Assembly: GCA_021464415.1 (NCBI GenBank)
Contig: JAKCWG010000011.1
Span: forward strand, 1 to 64,000
Direction of reading: 5' to 3'
Length of the DNA: 64,000 nt
DNA from: Lonicera japonica
Lineage: Eukaryota > Streptophyta > Magnoliopsida > Dipsacales > Caprifoliaceae
Of the stretch, positions 1 through 11,082 are shown one piece after another (position 1 is the stretch's first letter; every line of letters starts with the position of its first letter). Under the pieces are notes generated by a model. That model was not told the DNA's origin and ran no database searches. It saw only the letters and a list, made by a program, of their open reading frames with translations. A program made the position numbers and the translations under genes.

Positions 1-830
1 TAAAATTAGAGTGTTTTCACTTTTGTGTTCTCTAAGAACATGTTGAACATGTTGAATTAATTAATTCAATTGTTCTTGACTTATCAATCAATTCTCCACC
101 AATTGATTGTGGTGTCTTCGACTATACCGAGGTTCACGTTTCTTTAAGCGTTGGGTTGAGGTTTCCGCCTTCCATCAACTTCGCGTGATTCCAAGGTTCT
201 TGCGTCTTCGATGATAAGGGTTGCGGATCCATTAGCCTGGCTAGAAAAGACGATCCGGGATCGCGTCAGCTTTGATGTCCATCAAAACTTTATGTTGCTA
301 TATTTCTTCAACAAGTTGTGAGGGATCACATTGCAATATGGTTTGAATTTCGAGGAGTTTTGCTTTGCAAGGAGAATCAAGCGTTGAAGATATTTGAAAT
401 ATTTATTTTCATGGTAAGGATGAACAGAATTACCTCCTGTTGAAATATATATTTATTAGAAAAATATATCAGTATATAAAATAAAATTATATAATATAAT
501 TTTTTATAATAAATAAAATATATATATATCTTGAATAAATAATAGGGAACATGTGACACGATCCCGGATCGTCTTTTCTAGCCAGGCTAATGGATCATTG
601 ACCCATAGTCTATAAACAGACTAGAACCATGGAATTCGTCGAAAGATGGAAGGTGGAAACCTCAACCAAACGCATAAAGAAACGTGAACCTTGGTATGAT
701 CGAAGACGCCAGAATTGATTGTGAATGATCAATTGATAAGTTAAGAATAATACGAACAAATCAATTCGTAATCATTTAACAAGTTCTTAAGAACTCAAAA
801 GTGAAAACATTTTATTAGAATAATTATCAA
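1..830. repeat. Inverted pair of LTR-like fragments (tail to tail)
   Basis: Bases 1-271 reappear inverted at about 558-817, separated by an AT-rich spacer at 272-557. The inner ends are nearly identical: the block ending GACGATCCGGGATCG at about 247-261 mirrors CGATCCCGGATCGTC at about 561-575. Both arms contain a cTTATCAATc...GGTGTCTTCG segment resembling the end region of the CRM-like LTR at 42340-42400, so they are probably LTR fragments of a related gypsy family. No flanking target duplication was recognised. Confidence 0.7.
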
Positions 831-1090
831 AGTCTCTCTAATACAATGAAAATAACTCTAAATATGAGATAAAGCAACTAATTAGTTTCCTAAAAAAATA
901 TGGAAACTAATTCCTATTTAAAAAAGGAAAATAACATCTAGAATAATCCTAATGCAATAAGGAAACTAACAAATACTATAAAATAAGCCCAATACGTTCC
1001 TAACATGACAATAACTCTAAATAATAATAATTCTTGGGCTTTAAGAAATATAAAATAAATAAATAAAACTAATTAAATTATTTAGCCCGC
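818..1090 (-). repeat. Continuation of the LTR-like fragment, minus orientation
   Basis: Read on the minus strand, this stretch has the composition of the U3/R part of the CRM-like LTR in this window: ATTAGGATT, TTCCTTATTG and TTGGGCTTATT-like words near 940-1000 recall the 42150-42200 segment. It extends the right arm of the preceding inverted pair. No open reading frame or target duplication is visible. The assignment is by word similarity only. Confidence 0.4.
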
Positions 1091-1161
1091 CAATCGTGAG
1101 AACACGCAAGAACATAAGGCTAATCTCTTCGCTAAATAGGGCTAGGTTGGATCACATCAAC

Positions 1162-2168
1162 ATGGATAAGAGTTGGATGCAGTACTGTAGAGGTTCGGAC
1201 CCTTTCATTTTGGGAGTACTCAAACTCTTGGATTTTGTAGTACAAAATACTAATGAACTGACCAGATTATACAAGTATCCCTGCACAAAGTGTTGCAACC
1301 ATAAACGGCAGCTTAATATGAATGAGATGTACAACCACTTGACCGGTAATGGTATTATGGAGGAGTATACTATATGGGACCAACACAGTGAAGCTTCAAA
1401 CATACCTTCGTTATGGGACCGAAGGGAGGTATATCTACAGAATTTGGCTTCTTCCAGTAGTAGTGTCGATCCTTCCATAAACTCCATTATGAAAATCTTG
1501 GGCGATGCTTTTCCATTTCGTGAATTTCACAATACAACTTTTATTGATAGTGTAAATGATGGTAATATTGGAGTTCATGTTGAACCTATTGCCAAAGTTA
1601 CAATGGACAAATATAACAGGCTTTTAATAGAAGCACATACTCCACTATACGAGGGTAATAATGAGACTGTGTTGGGTTATATTCTTAAATCGATGCAGAT
1701 CAAACTAAACCGTAGAATGTCAAACAAATGTTACGATGAATGGTGTCAGCACGGAAAAAATATATTACCTCCCAGAAACGAGTACCCTAAATCATACACA
1801 CAAGTAAAAAAACCCTAAAGAACATCGATATGGGTTATGAGGTCATCCATGCATGCTACTATAGTTGCTTCTTGTTTTACAAAAATGGTGCAAAGTTGCA
1901 AGAATGTCCCATTTGCAAAGAATCAAGATGGATACATTGTGAGGACGGTAAATGGATTCCCAAGAAGACAGTTCCTTACTTCCCTTTGACAACGAGGTTA
2001 CAGCGTTTATACATATCTTCATACACTACAAAGGAAATGTGGTGGCACGGGAAAATGATTGTAGATCCTGATATCTCAGACACCTCACAAATGGGGAAGC
2101 ATGGCAAGATTTTGACAGGTCACATCCTGAATTTGCGTCTGACTTTAGAAATGTGCGCCTCGGTCTAG
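1162..2168 (+). pseudogene. CACTA transposase (TNP2 type), N-terminal part, frameshifted
   Basis: The natural start is the ATG at 1162 (MDKSWMQY...), which matches the usual beginning of the plant transposase-associated domain; an upstream in-frame GTG at 1096 only extends the frame. Residues 1-80 or so contain the Cys/His-bearing transposase-associated domain (YPCTKCCNHK). A frame change occurs in the run of A at about 1806-1813, after which the protein continues as MGYEVIHACYYSC and a CPICKESRW knuckle, typical of the region before the TNP2 domain. A second frame change lies near 2080, because the expected continuation (GEAWQDFDRSHPEFA) reads in another frame. In an intact CACTA element this protein binds the element ends and cuts them for transposition. 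This copy cannot make a complete protein. Confidence 0.85.
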
Positions 2169-3418
2169 CAACTGACGGGTTTAGTCCTTTTGGAGCTACG
2201 GCTCTATCCCACAGCACTTGGCCTATTGTTGTAATGCCTTACAATTTGCCTCCTTCAATGTGTATAAAGAAGGAATTTAATATACTGGTCACGTTAATAG
2301 CTGGTCCTAAGTCTCCAGGAAAGTGTCTCAATATGTTTATGAGACCGCTGATCGACAAGCTGAAGGTGTTGTGGGATACGAGGGTTTGGACTGGGGATTG
2401 ACATAAGAATGAGTTATTCTGGATGAAAGCAGCAGTGAAGTAGACCATTAGCGACTTTCCAGGATTAGGGATGTTGGGAGGCATTCAGACTAAAGGGTAC
2501 AAGGCATGTCCTATATGTTTGGACGATATTGATACAACCCATAGTAATTATAGGATATCATACCAGGGCACACGGAGATGGTTATGTGAGGATCACCGTA
2601 TATGGACTAAATCGAATAGGTTTAATGGAAAGGCCGAGTTTAGAGCTGCCCCAAAAACTCAGTCTGCGAGTGAAGTTTTCAAAGCCACCATCTCTCATCA
2701 ATACCCTATGCTGAGTTTGCATCCGGGCTTCAAACAAATACAGAGTAAAAGGAAACTGTGTTAGACTCACATCAGTATATTTTAGAAATTACCTTACTGG
2801 AAATAATCGAGAATGAGACATGCCTTAGATGTCATTCACATTGAAAAGAATGTGTGCCACGATGTTTTTGGAACCGTACTAGGTCTTGAAAGAAAGACTA
2901 AGGACTATGCAAAAGGTCACGTGACTCTAGAAAGGATAGGGATACGCAAAAGACTTTGGCTGACAAAATGGTCCTCAGGAAAAGCGTTGATTCCTCAGGC
3001 AGATTATGTAGTGGACCCTGAGTATCGGAGAGATAAATTTGAATGGGTTGGTGCCACTAAGTATTCAAGAGGTTATGCAGGAAGCCTGAAGAATAAGGTC
3101 AATGCGTCTGATAAAAAGTTTTATGGATTGAAGACTCACGACTACCATGTATTGCTTCAACGTCTTTTTCTAGTGGTTATCTGAGCATATTTGGTACACT
3201 ATGTCGTTGATCCACTTGTAGAGTTGTCCAGATTCTTTCAGATGTTATGTGCTCGAGAGTTAAAGAAATTGACTGTCTTCCAAATGCAGCAAGATATCGT
3301 CGTGCTTCTCTGCAAACTAGAGAGGATTTTTCATCCAGCTTTCTTTACCATCATGGTCCATCTGATGATTCACCTTCCTGAACAGGCCCTGTTTACCGGT
3401 CCTGTACATTTTACCTAG
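2153..3418 (+). pseudogene. CACTA transposase (TNP2 core and DUF4218), stops and frame breaks
   Basis: The frame opens with RLGLATDGFSPFG, the hallmark of the TNP2 catalytic-region family (PF02992), and runs through WPIVVMPYNLPP and KGYKACPICLDDID. It is interrupted by in-frame stops at 2399-2401 and about 2441. A further break follows about 2764, after which MRHALDVIHIEKNVCHDVFGT (2813 onward) and a DUF4218-like segment follow (GLKTHDYHVLLQRL near 3130, then FHPAFFTIMVHLMIHLPEQAL near 3330). The domain order is that of a CACTA TNP2 protein. At least two stops and several frame changes make it a pseudogene. It belongs with the upstream N-terminal part and the downstream DUF4216 segment. Confidence 0.85.
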
Positions 3419-3977
3419 ATGTTTCCCATAAAAAGGTAACTCGGAGCTAACATTGTAATTTTACAATATTATATAATTGTCTATATTTGTACTAACTTTG
3501 TAATTTTACAGGCAACTCGGGGACTAGAAGAAGTTTTTAAGGAACACACATTTCTTAGAGGGGTGTATTGCTGAGCAGTACATTATGCATAGTTTGTGAA
3601 ATATATCAATTTATATTTGGGTGATCCTAACGTATACAAGATGCAATCATCCCCAATGCACCTCGATGTAATATCTCTATTGTTTTCGACCTTGTGATGC
3701 CCAATGGTTACATTACAAATGTTGGGTTAAGTAAAGAATAAGTTGTAGTGGCTCGCTGGTGTATGATGGAGCATGTGATGAAGCAAAACCGTTCATTGTA
3801 TATAGGTCACCGAGCTGAACTGCGAAGAAGAGCTTGATACGTGACTGATAAGGACGATGAACAGCGTATTCAGAACTTTCATCCACATTTTCATCATTGA
3901 GTATATAGTCACCCTTAATTTACTTATATTTGCCACATGTATATTATATTTCACTAATGTTCCATATTATTTTGTAG
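3419..3977 (+). other. Degraded interior of the CACTA transposase gene
   Basis: No open frame of note. A stretch resembling an intron acceptor (TTTTACAG before GCAACTCGG at about 3512) and short peptide-like remnants suggest intron plus decayed exon between the DUF4218 and DUF4216 segments. Confidence 0.5.
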
Positions 3978-4493
3978 ATGTCTTACCTACAAAGTATTGG
4001 TGATCCTCATTACAAGCAAGAAATACACCTTTTGGCAGGCGAACCTCAAAGTTACATCATCTATTCACAATGTGACGTACACGGCATCAAGTTTGTCACA
4101 TGGCAACAAGACCATAATTGGAAGACTCAGAATAGTGGAGTGATGGTAGTAACGGATGACGTCCCATACTATGGGATTCTTGAGGTAGTTGTCGAGTTCC
4201 AGTATGCAGAAGGCATGCCGGTGGTGTTGTTCAAGTGTAAATGGTACAACACTGACCCTGAAGATCCTAATAGCACAAAGTTAGATCATGATCTTTTGTC
4301 AGTGAACATTTCGACCAGTTGGTATGAAGATAGACCATTTATTCTTGCCAAGACGGCAAGACAAATGTTTTATATAGATGATCCGTTGGCAGGTGCAGAT
4401 TGGAAAGTCATCAATGTGATGTCACATAGAGGTACGTATAGTGATAGCACACTTGTAATGGATGAAACTGCCACTCCACAGTTTGAAATATAA
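3978..4493 (+). pseudogene. CACTA transposase C-terminal segment (DUF4216-like)
   Basis: This 171-residue open frame contains NSGVMVVTDDVPYYGILE, VVLFKCKWYNTD and FILAKTARQMFYIDDP, the order seen in the DUF4216 domain at the C-terminus of plant CACTA TNP2 proteins. It is preceded by a TTTTGTAG acceptor-like site directly before the ATG at 3978, so it is probably the last exon rather than an independent gene. An acidic GATGAC-type run follows at about 4585-4610 outside the frame. The frame itself is uninterrupted, but the upstream exons are broken. Confidence 0.8.
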
Positions 4494-4950
4494 GAACCCT
4501 ATTAAGAGCATCCCACAACTTAATTCCTATATCTGGTTTCACCATCGAACTTGGTGATCTACTATGAGTGAAAGTTCCCGATCATGACGATGATGACGAT
4601 GACGATGATGCAGAAGGGTTTAACAATGACGTTTCACTACACCAAATTGTTGATTTTGTAACACATTAAAAAAAATATAATTGTTGTCAACATTTATTTA
4701 TTTTATAAAGGTTATCCATAGGTTGTGACGGTTATAAACACTTACAAAACTACTAAGTGATCACAACTGTTAAAAAATCAATATATATTTTTTTAATTCA
4801 ATAATTGATGCCTGTTCATATCTCTTTGGCCTAAATAAAGTGTTTTATCATTGCGTGATTTTAGGCGAAGGTTTCATCCTTTTCATAAAACCCTAGAATC
4901 TCATAAAGATCCCTCTCAATGTCGAAACCTTTCTCTAGCATCTCTCTACT
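4494..4950 (+). other. CACTA-type terminus motif and 5' leader-like DNA
   Basis: CACTACACCAAA at 4635-4646 looks like a left terminus of a CACTA element. It is followed by subterminal-like words (GTTGTGACGGTT, GTGATCACAACTGTT, about 4710-4770). Further on, about 4890-4950 reads like a plant 5' untranslated leader (AAACCCTAGAATCTC). This terminus does not pair well with the right end at 11082: only the first six bases agree. It may mark a second, nested or partly deleted CACTA element. Confidence 0.4.
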
Positions 4951-7799
4951 TGTAACAACCCGCCTAATTAAGTAAGTGTTAACGGATGTTGTATCTAATT
5001 AACAACAGATAGACAAATAGACATAACTGATAAATTAAATAAGGTAGAGAAATCTAATAAAAATTCAGCATTAAGTATTCGTAAATACTAAGGAATCCAT
5101 CCTGTATAATAAACAACGCGGAAATATAGAATACTTCTCAAATCCATTACAATCCAAATTCGATAAATACAACTAGTACATCTATAGCTAGTACAAGTAC
5201 TCAAACTTAATTAGAATTTACAACTACTACAAATTAGGATAATACAACAACTAATTCCATAGGGGCGTCAGAGAAGACTCTAAGATGAACTTAGACCTGC
5301 TCGACGACCTCTACCCAAGACACAATGTGTACCTGAAAGAAAAATGAGGGAATGAGCCACAAATGGCCCAGTAGGAACTATAAGGAAAGGGAAAATGCAA
5401 TGCATGATCGTACTACGATATAAGAGAGTTCACAATTCAATTATTAACAAAATTCGCGATTTATACCAATTTATAGGAAAACTATACATAAAGCATCAAT
5501 ATAATTTTATTAATTATCAATACGTATCTCACACAATAGCTGTATAAACATCCATTGACCTCCTCCTCCTCCTCGACCTAATACCGGTACTAGACGGAAT
5601 ATACTACTCACAAACACACCCCATCTTTTCATGGGTCAGTGCATTGGTAACCAGATTTATGGCACCCCATCTTTTCCACGAGTCTGTGCAATAACATAAC
5701 TTATGCATTTCTATACTTGTGCTTATCCGATTCCAAAAATCTCAATATTTGTCATAACAATTTATATACTTAACCCATAGTGTTTTAGAATTTCAAGAAC
5801 AACAAAGATAGTCTTTACTGTTTTAACGTCTCATATTAGCAGGGTAGCACTTTTCTTTTATGTAATTGCATAATTATACCAAAAAGGGCCAACAATAAAA
5901 TCATTAATAATAGTAATACATAATCCAAAAATCTCAAATTTCTTCATGAATTATACTTGTACTAACCAAATTTCTTAATTTTCAGCATTTAGTGAAGACT
6001 AGTAAGAGGAGTACTAATAGACGTGCTAGTAATATCGTCAAACACCTCACGCATGTTTAATCAAAATTTTAATATGTGATTTGAAATTGTTTAATATTCT
6101 GAAATTTGGTAAATTTTAATAAAAATTCTGCTATTAAACATGCATGTGACGATTCTAACTATTTCGGTACCAAAATCTCAAAACAACCCATGTATACCAA
6201 CATGCATTACGATCAGCTCTCATATTCATCACATAAGACTTATATAACATCAAATTCAATGCTCTGATCATGTAAATCAAGTTCAAACCATTTGCATGCA
6301 AAGGAAAGTATGGTTTTGATACCGAAAATCTATGTTTCTTGCGATTTTGGTACCAAAATCTCAAAATAACTCATAAATAACAACATGCACTACGATCAGC
6401 ACTTAATTTCATCATCAACAACTCATATAATAATTATCAACATGATTAGATTATATATATCAATCATAAACCACATGCATGCAAAGAAAAGTAAGATTTT
6501 GGTACCGAAAATCTAGTATTAGTACTCATACAAAAATCTCCAAGCAAAGAATGAAGAAATGAAGGGAAGTTCCCACCTAATCACTTCTGGAAAGAAATGG
6601 AGAGCCCCAAAGAAACCACCTACAACCACCGTTCGAGAAAACCAAGCTAGGAAATGGACTCGCCACGCCAAAAACTTGAGAAATCCACAATTTTGGAGTA
6701 AAAACCATTGATTTAAGCTAGAAATCATCCATTAACACCCATTTATATCTCTATAAGTGTATATGTCTTTCCGCTGGTCTTAATGATTTAAAATGGTGTT
6801 TTACTAAGTGAAGAAGATGGTCAAAGTTGGTCAAAACCGAAAACAAACGAGTTGAGTCGGTCAAACCTGGATTGACTAAATGTGTTATGGTGCCCTATTC
6901 GTAATTTAGCCATAACTCTTTGCTCATAACTCCGATTGGGAGAATATTTATATCAACGAAAACATAATTCAAATTTATACAACTTCACGAGAGGAAGTTT
7001 CTCCAAATTCGTGATAGATTAATACCAAAATTTGGTCGAAGACAGTGCTCTGCCAAAATTCAGCAGAATCGGATATTTGCTAATGGACTTACTTTGCACT
7101 CTATTTTGACCATCGAGGAGCGTGAACTAGCTTTTGGTCAAAACACAAAAGTTGTAGACGAATATTAGATGAAACTAAAGGAGTTTATGGAGTGGAATTT
7201 GGATAATTAATGAAGAAGTTATGAGTCTCCAAAGTCGACTAAAATCAAACCGTTGAGTATAAATTTTGGGTTCGAAAAATACCTCTGAAGTGCTCATTTC
7301 AATTCTGATAGTGACAAAACTTTCCAGAATATTCCTAATAGATATTTATGACATGTTGGAAAAAACGGAACTGAATTCGGAGGTCTAAAAGTTCGTGAAC
7401 CACAAACGAGATTTGTAGGAATCGTTAAGGATATAATTCAATTCTACTAAATACTCAAAAATGCTTAAATGAAGTCCGAATTTAATGAAAATTTATTGGA
7501 AGGTTTAATAACTATAATGTGACATGTTAGAAAAGACTAAACTCAATTCGGACCTTCCTAGGTCAACGAACCGAATATAAGAGAAGTAGAAAAATCGAAT
7601 ATTCAAGATTACGCCAAATTTTTCAAGAACGCACCAAATTGCTCAAACTAGTTCCAAATTAAATCAAAATTTTCATATTTTTATCCATAACACCAAAGTG
7701 ACGTGTGGGAACATTTAGACTTGTCTAAGTCTACGAATGAATCAGCAAATAACTAACTAAATTAACGAAAATACCCCTATCGAAACATGGAGTGTTACA
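4951..7799 (-). mobile_element. Solo LTR, Tekay-like gypsy family
   Basis: The unit starts TGTAACAACCCGCC and ends GTGTTACA, and is bounded by the 5-bp target duplication CTACT (4946-4950 and 7800-7804). It is 2849 bp with no internal region, so it is a solo LTR left by LTR-LTR recombination. It is homologous along its length to the LTRs of the Tekay element at 39947-56768. Comparison with that element's coding direction puts this LTR in minus orientation. It contains the GAGCCA...CAGTaGGAACTATA motif near 5355 and the conserved module near 6900-7085. Open frames inside it are fortuitous. Confidence 0.92.
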
Positions 7800-7804
7800 C
7801 TACT

Positions 7805-9239
7805 GCTTCATTCTCAGGTATATTCCATTTATTTTATATAACTTAACATCAATTTAATTTATAAATGATCATTTTTCCACTTCATATTCATGAACATATT
7901 AAATATCCAGGTAAATGTGCTATGATTAACTCTATTTATTTCATTTCATTTCGATTATCTCCTCAATCTCGTTCCTTTTCGCACAAAGATGTGTAAGATC
8001 AGCCAATTAAAGCTTGTTTCTCGCGTCAAATTGAATCTCTCTCACTTTCTGTCTAAATTTATAGTCCAAGTTAGCTTGCAGCTATGTTCAAAAGAAACTT
8101 GGTTTTTCATCAGAAAATTAAAAGAAATCAATAATATAGTACGCCAAGTATTTGTTAAAGTGTTTGTGTAGAGCGTTATAGTGTGAGTGTTAAGCATGTC
8201 AAGTGTTTGTTAAAATGCTTGTGTAGAGCCTTATGGTGTTTGTGCTAAGCACACCAAGTGTTTGTTAAAGTACTTCTTTCTCTTATAATGTTAAGTGTCA
8301 ATTAGGCCTCAATTTTCCATTTATATTTAAGCAAAGTCCCTTTTTATATTGATTTCCTGTTTTTCTAATGTTATGAATCAGTCTGTTCCTACTGTTTCAT
8401 GAATGGTTGGCAATTTCTTGTTGACTCTTTTGTGGCAATTTCATCAATCAGTTTGTTCTAATCTCTATATTTGGCCACCCCTACGAGGGCTCAAGGACGG
8501 ACAACTTGGTTTGTTAAATAAAGGCTGCAATTGATTAAGGTAACAAAGTGGAGCTTAATATGTATCTATTCTAATGAATTTTTTCGTGTGATTATTTATT
8601 GGTTAATTTCACGTGCTTTACATTTAGGTTTATTCAAGTTATAATTGATTTGTTCAAATTTAATTGTTTAGATGGATGGTACATACATTATTGCCAAGAG
8701 CAAAATATTATGTAAGTGAAAATTCTTGAGCTTGTTTGGTTTTCTTACCATAATGCATGCACATGAAAACCATCTTTTCCTTGTTCTCTTCATAGACCTC
8801 GTGATGGATTGGCTCATCAAACCATGAAATGGTCAAATGGTGCATCTTATATCTTCTCCTACTCATGTTTTTATCAAAGTTCTCTCTGTAGCATTTGAAG
8901 ACTTATGGCTTGTCCTTTATTCATTGCTTAATTGATAAGTTCAGTGTTTCTTTGTTTAGTTGTCAAGTAGATCAGAGATGGCATGCTTAACTTGGTTTTT
9001 TGTTTACTTTCTTTGGTTAATAAAAAAGAAAAGAAAGAAAAAAAGATGGTATGCCTGTGAGGTTTACATGCTATTATTGCTCATTACTAGTGCGTGAAGT
9101 AACATTAAGATCCGATAAAGGAAAAGGTATTTGTACAATTACTTATGCTTTAGAATATATGATAGTTGGTGGGAATATCGTTGTCGAGTACTCCGATGAG
9201 CACAGGGGGCCGGCGATTGAGGAGATTCACATGACATAG
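7805..9239 (+). other. CACTA interior, non-coding
   Basis: Removing the solo LTR rejoins a leader-like sequence (…CATCTCTCTACTGCTTCATTC…) that continues into an AT-rich, intron-like stretch. Apart from the tandem repeat at 8142-8275 I see no domain. A 62-codon open frame at 9051-9239 is not recognisable and its end lies next to exon-like sequence in another frame. Confidence 0.45.
8142..8275 (+). repeat. 55-bp tandem repeat, about 2.4 copies
   Basis: CAAGTATTTGTTAAAGTG and its variants recur at about 8145, 8200 and 8255 with a 55-bp spacing. The repeated unit runs on through GTGTAGAGC(g/c)TTAT and AAGCA. The copies differ at several positions. Confidence 0.8.
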
Positions 9240-9930
9240 GCAGCTGCATACGAGATAGAGTTCCTATGCTGACCGAGATATACGCTGAGCTGCCCAAGGA
9301 CCATAGGTAGATTGTGTACAGCTACCTCTCGGTAAGGGCGACTAAATGACTTTCATTGTTCGTTTACGACTTAATTACTATTTTCTTTATTTACTTACAC
9401 AATTTTTTTGATTTCGACTAATGTTATGTTTTATTTTGCAGGTCAACTATATTATCCCTCTTGATGATAACCGACAGTTCGACTTAATTCAAGAGGCTGC
9501 AGCCGATTGTTACAAGTTGTGGAAAAGCGACTGCAAGAGACATTTCGAGACCTATGGGATAGACCTCACTCTTGAATTCCTTCATCGACTGGAGCAGTAC
9601 ATGTTGCAATACTTCAAAGGCCTCACTTTTTTTGGTAATGTCTGATTATATCTCTTCATATTAGTTTTATGATTCTCTCCCTCTCTCTCTGTGTTATTTG
9701 TGTTTTGAAATATGTTATACAATTAATGATGTAAATTTGTTTGTAAATGGTAAAATGTCTTGTAGGCCTTGTGCGAGAGAATGAAGAGAATTAGGAGGTC
9801 AAAGAAGAAGAAAGATCATTGTTCGGGGATGACTCCGTTCTTTTATAGGGCGAAGAAGCACGAGCTCAAGGGAGCACCCGTCCCTCATGGCAAGGCTTAT
9901 GCGAAAGTGTATGAGAAGAACGACCCTTAA
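9240..9930 (+). pseudogene. Second CACTA gene, TNPA/Transposase_24-like exons
   Basis: Three exon-like blocks can be read. About 9241-9331 reads CIRDRVPMLTEIYAELPK and ends at a GTAAGG donor, with an in-frame stop shortly before it. The block from 9442, after TTTTGCAG, reads VNYIIPLDDNRQFDLIQEAA and further to about 9634, where GTAATG could be a donor. The block from 9766, after CTTGTAG, reads ALCERMKRIRRSKKKK and TPFFYRAKKHEL, ending at a stop near 9928. The layout resembles the plant transposase_24 (Ptta/En/Spm) region that accompanies TNP2 in CACTA elements, a DNA-binding partner protein. Similarity is recalled, not computed. The first exon's stop makes it a pseudogene. Confidence 0.6.
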
Positions 9931-10025
9931 ATAGTGGTAAGATTCTCTCTCTATTTGTGACAATGATGCGACTTTCATTTAATAATAGAGTTATTGGCTT
10001 AGTTGTTATTGGATTGTTATTTGCA

Positions 10026-10418
10026 GGAGAAAATGAGAGCTAGGGTGACGACTCTTGTAGAAGAACAGAGAGCCGAGCACCCCCTTGCGCGAGGAAGGCG
10101 AGGACGAAACGGCGATTGCTCTCCCACTTGCATCACAAGTGAGTTTTATTGAGGGAGAGATTGGTGCGACGAGAGGGACGGAGATTTTTGGCTTGGGAAA
10201 ATCAAGCCGAAAGTTGCCTAAGGAGAGAGGTGGAGCTCGGGCGTCTGCTTCTGAGTTGATCTTGGCAGAGAAGGTCAAGTCACAAGAGGAACAACTCAAG
10301 GCAGCGAGCGAGCACATTTGCTAGCTTTAGGGACAATACGCATATATTCATAAGATGGTGAGGCAGCTTACGGAGACCCTTGAGGCGGCGACTGGTTCGA
10401 ATACCAGTCAGAGATGAA
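10026..10418 (+). pseudogene. C-terminal coiled-coil exon of the second CACTA gene, frameshifted
   Basis: After a TTTGCAG acceptor at about 10020-10026 the frame reads EKMRARVTTLVEEQRAEHP. It then shifts in the CCCCC run near 10080 into a second frame (residues EEGEDETAIAL ... RASASELILAEKVKSQEEQL). A stop near 10322 precedes HKMVRQLTETLEAATGS, ending near 10418. The charged, heptad-like helical content is typical of the dimerisation tail of plant CACTA TNPA-like proteins. It belongs with the preceding exons. One frameshift and one stop are visible. Confidence 0.6.
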
Positions 10419-10689
10419 CTTGTTTATTTAACCAAATTTTTACTTTCGCGACTTTTGTTATTGTAGTTGTATTTTTTGTGAACAAGTTTTTAATGTTGTA
10501 AGTGAACTACATTTAATGTTTGTATGTTGTTTGTGAATTATACACTTGTATTTATGTTGACTTTCTATGTGAAAACTTGTTGTTGAAATCGTATTGGTTT
10601 GAATTGCAGGTGTGAATTGATTTGAATTACAGGTTTGGCAAACCTGCAGGTTGCTAGAATTGAACATGCTTGTGGAATGGTACTTCTTC

Positions 10690-11082
10690 ACTTAAGCAAC
10701 TAACATAGAAATTGTCAGTCGCTTAAGTGGCCAGCTAAAGCCACTGACAACGCTTTGTCAATCTCTTAAGTGACCTAGTTTAAGAGACTGAGAAAGCCTT
10801 GTCAGTAGCTTAAGCTGGCCTAGCTTAAGAGACTGACAACCTAACTTACGCGACTAAGCTATTTCCTTTAGTCACCTAAGTCTTAAGTGACGAAGTTTGA
10901 GTCTGTGGCTTAAGAGTTTCCTAAGCGACGGACCCATATTTCTCAGTCGCTTAAGAACTACAGCCACTAGGTTTATGCGACAATACTTAAGCGACTGACA
11001 GTTTGTCACTTAAGACTTAAGAGACAGAAAAGAGGTCTTAAGCAACTGAAAGTTAGTCTCTTAAGGCCTTTATCAGGTAGTG
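10690..11082. repeat. CACTA subterminal repeat array and right terminus
   Basis: About fifteen short copies, in both orientations, of a core like CTTAAGCGACTGAC (or its complement GTCAGTCGCTTAAG) crowd this interval. Such arrays are binding sites for the TNPA-like protein in CACTA elements. The array ends at TTATCAGGTAGTG, with the diagnostic TAGTG at 11078-11082. The matching left end (CACTACCTGATAA) was not found in the window by eye. Confidence 0.75.

Noticed and set aside
1152..1487. 111-codon minus-strand open frame
   Set aside because: Shadow of the transposase-associated domain on the plus strand.
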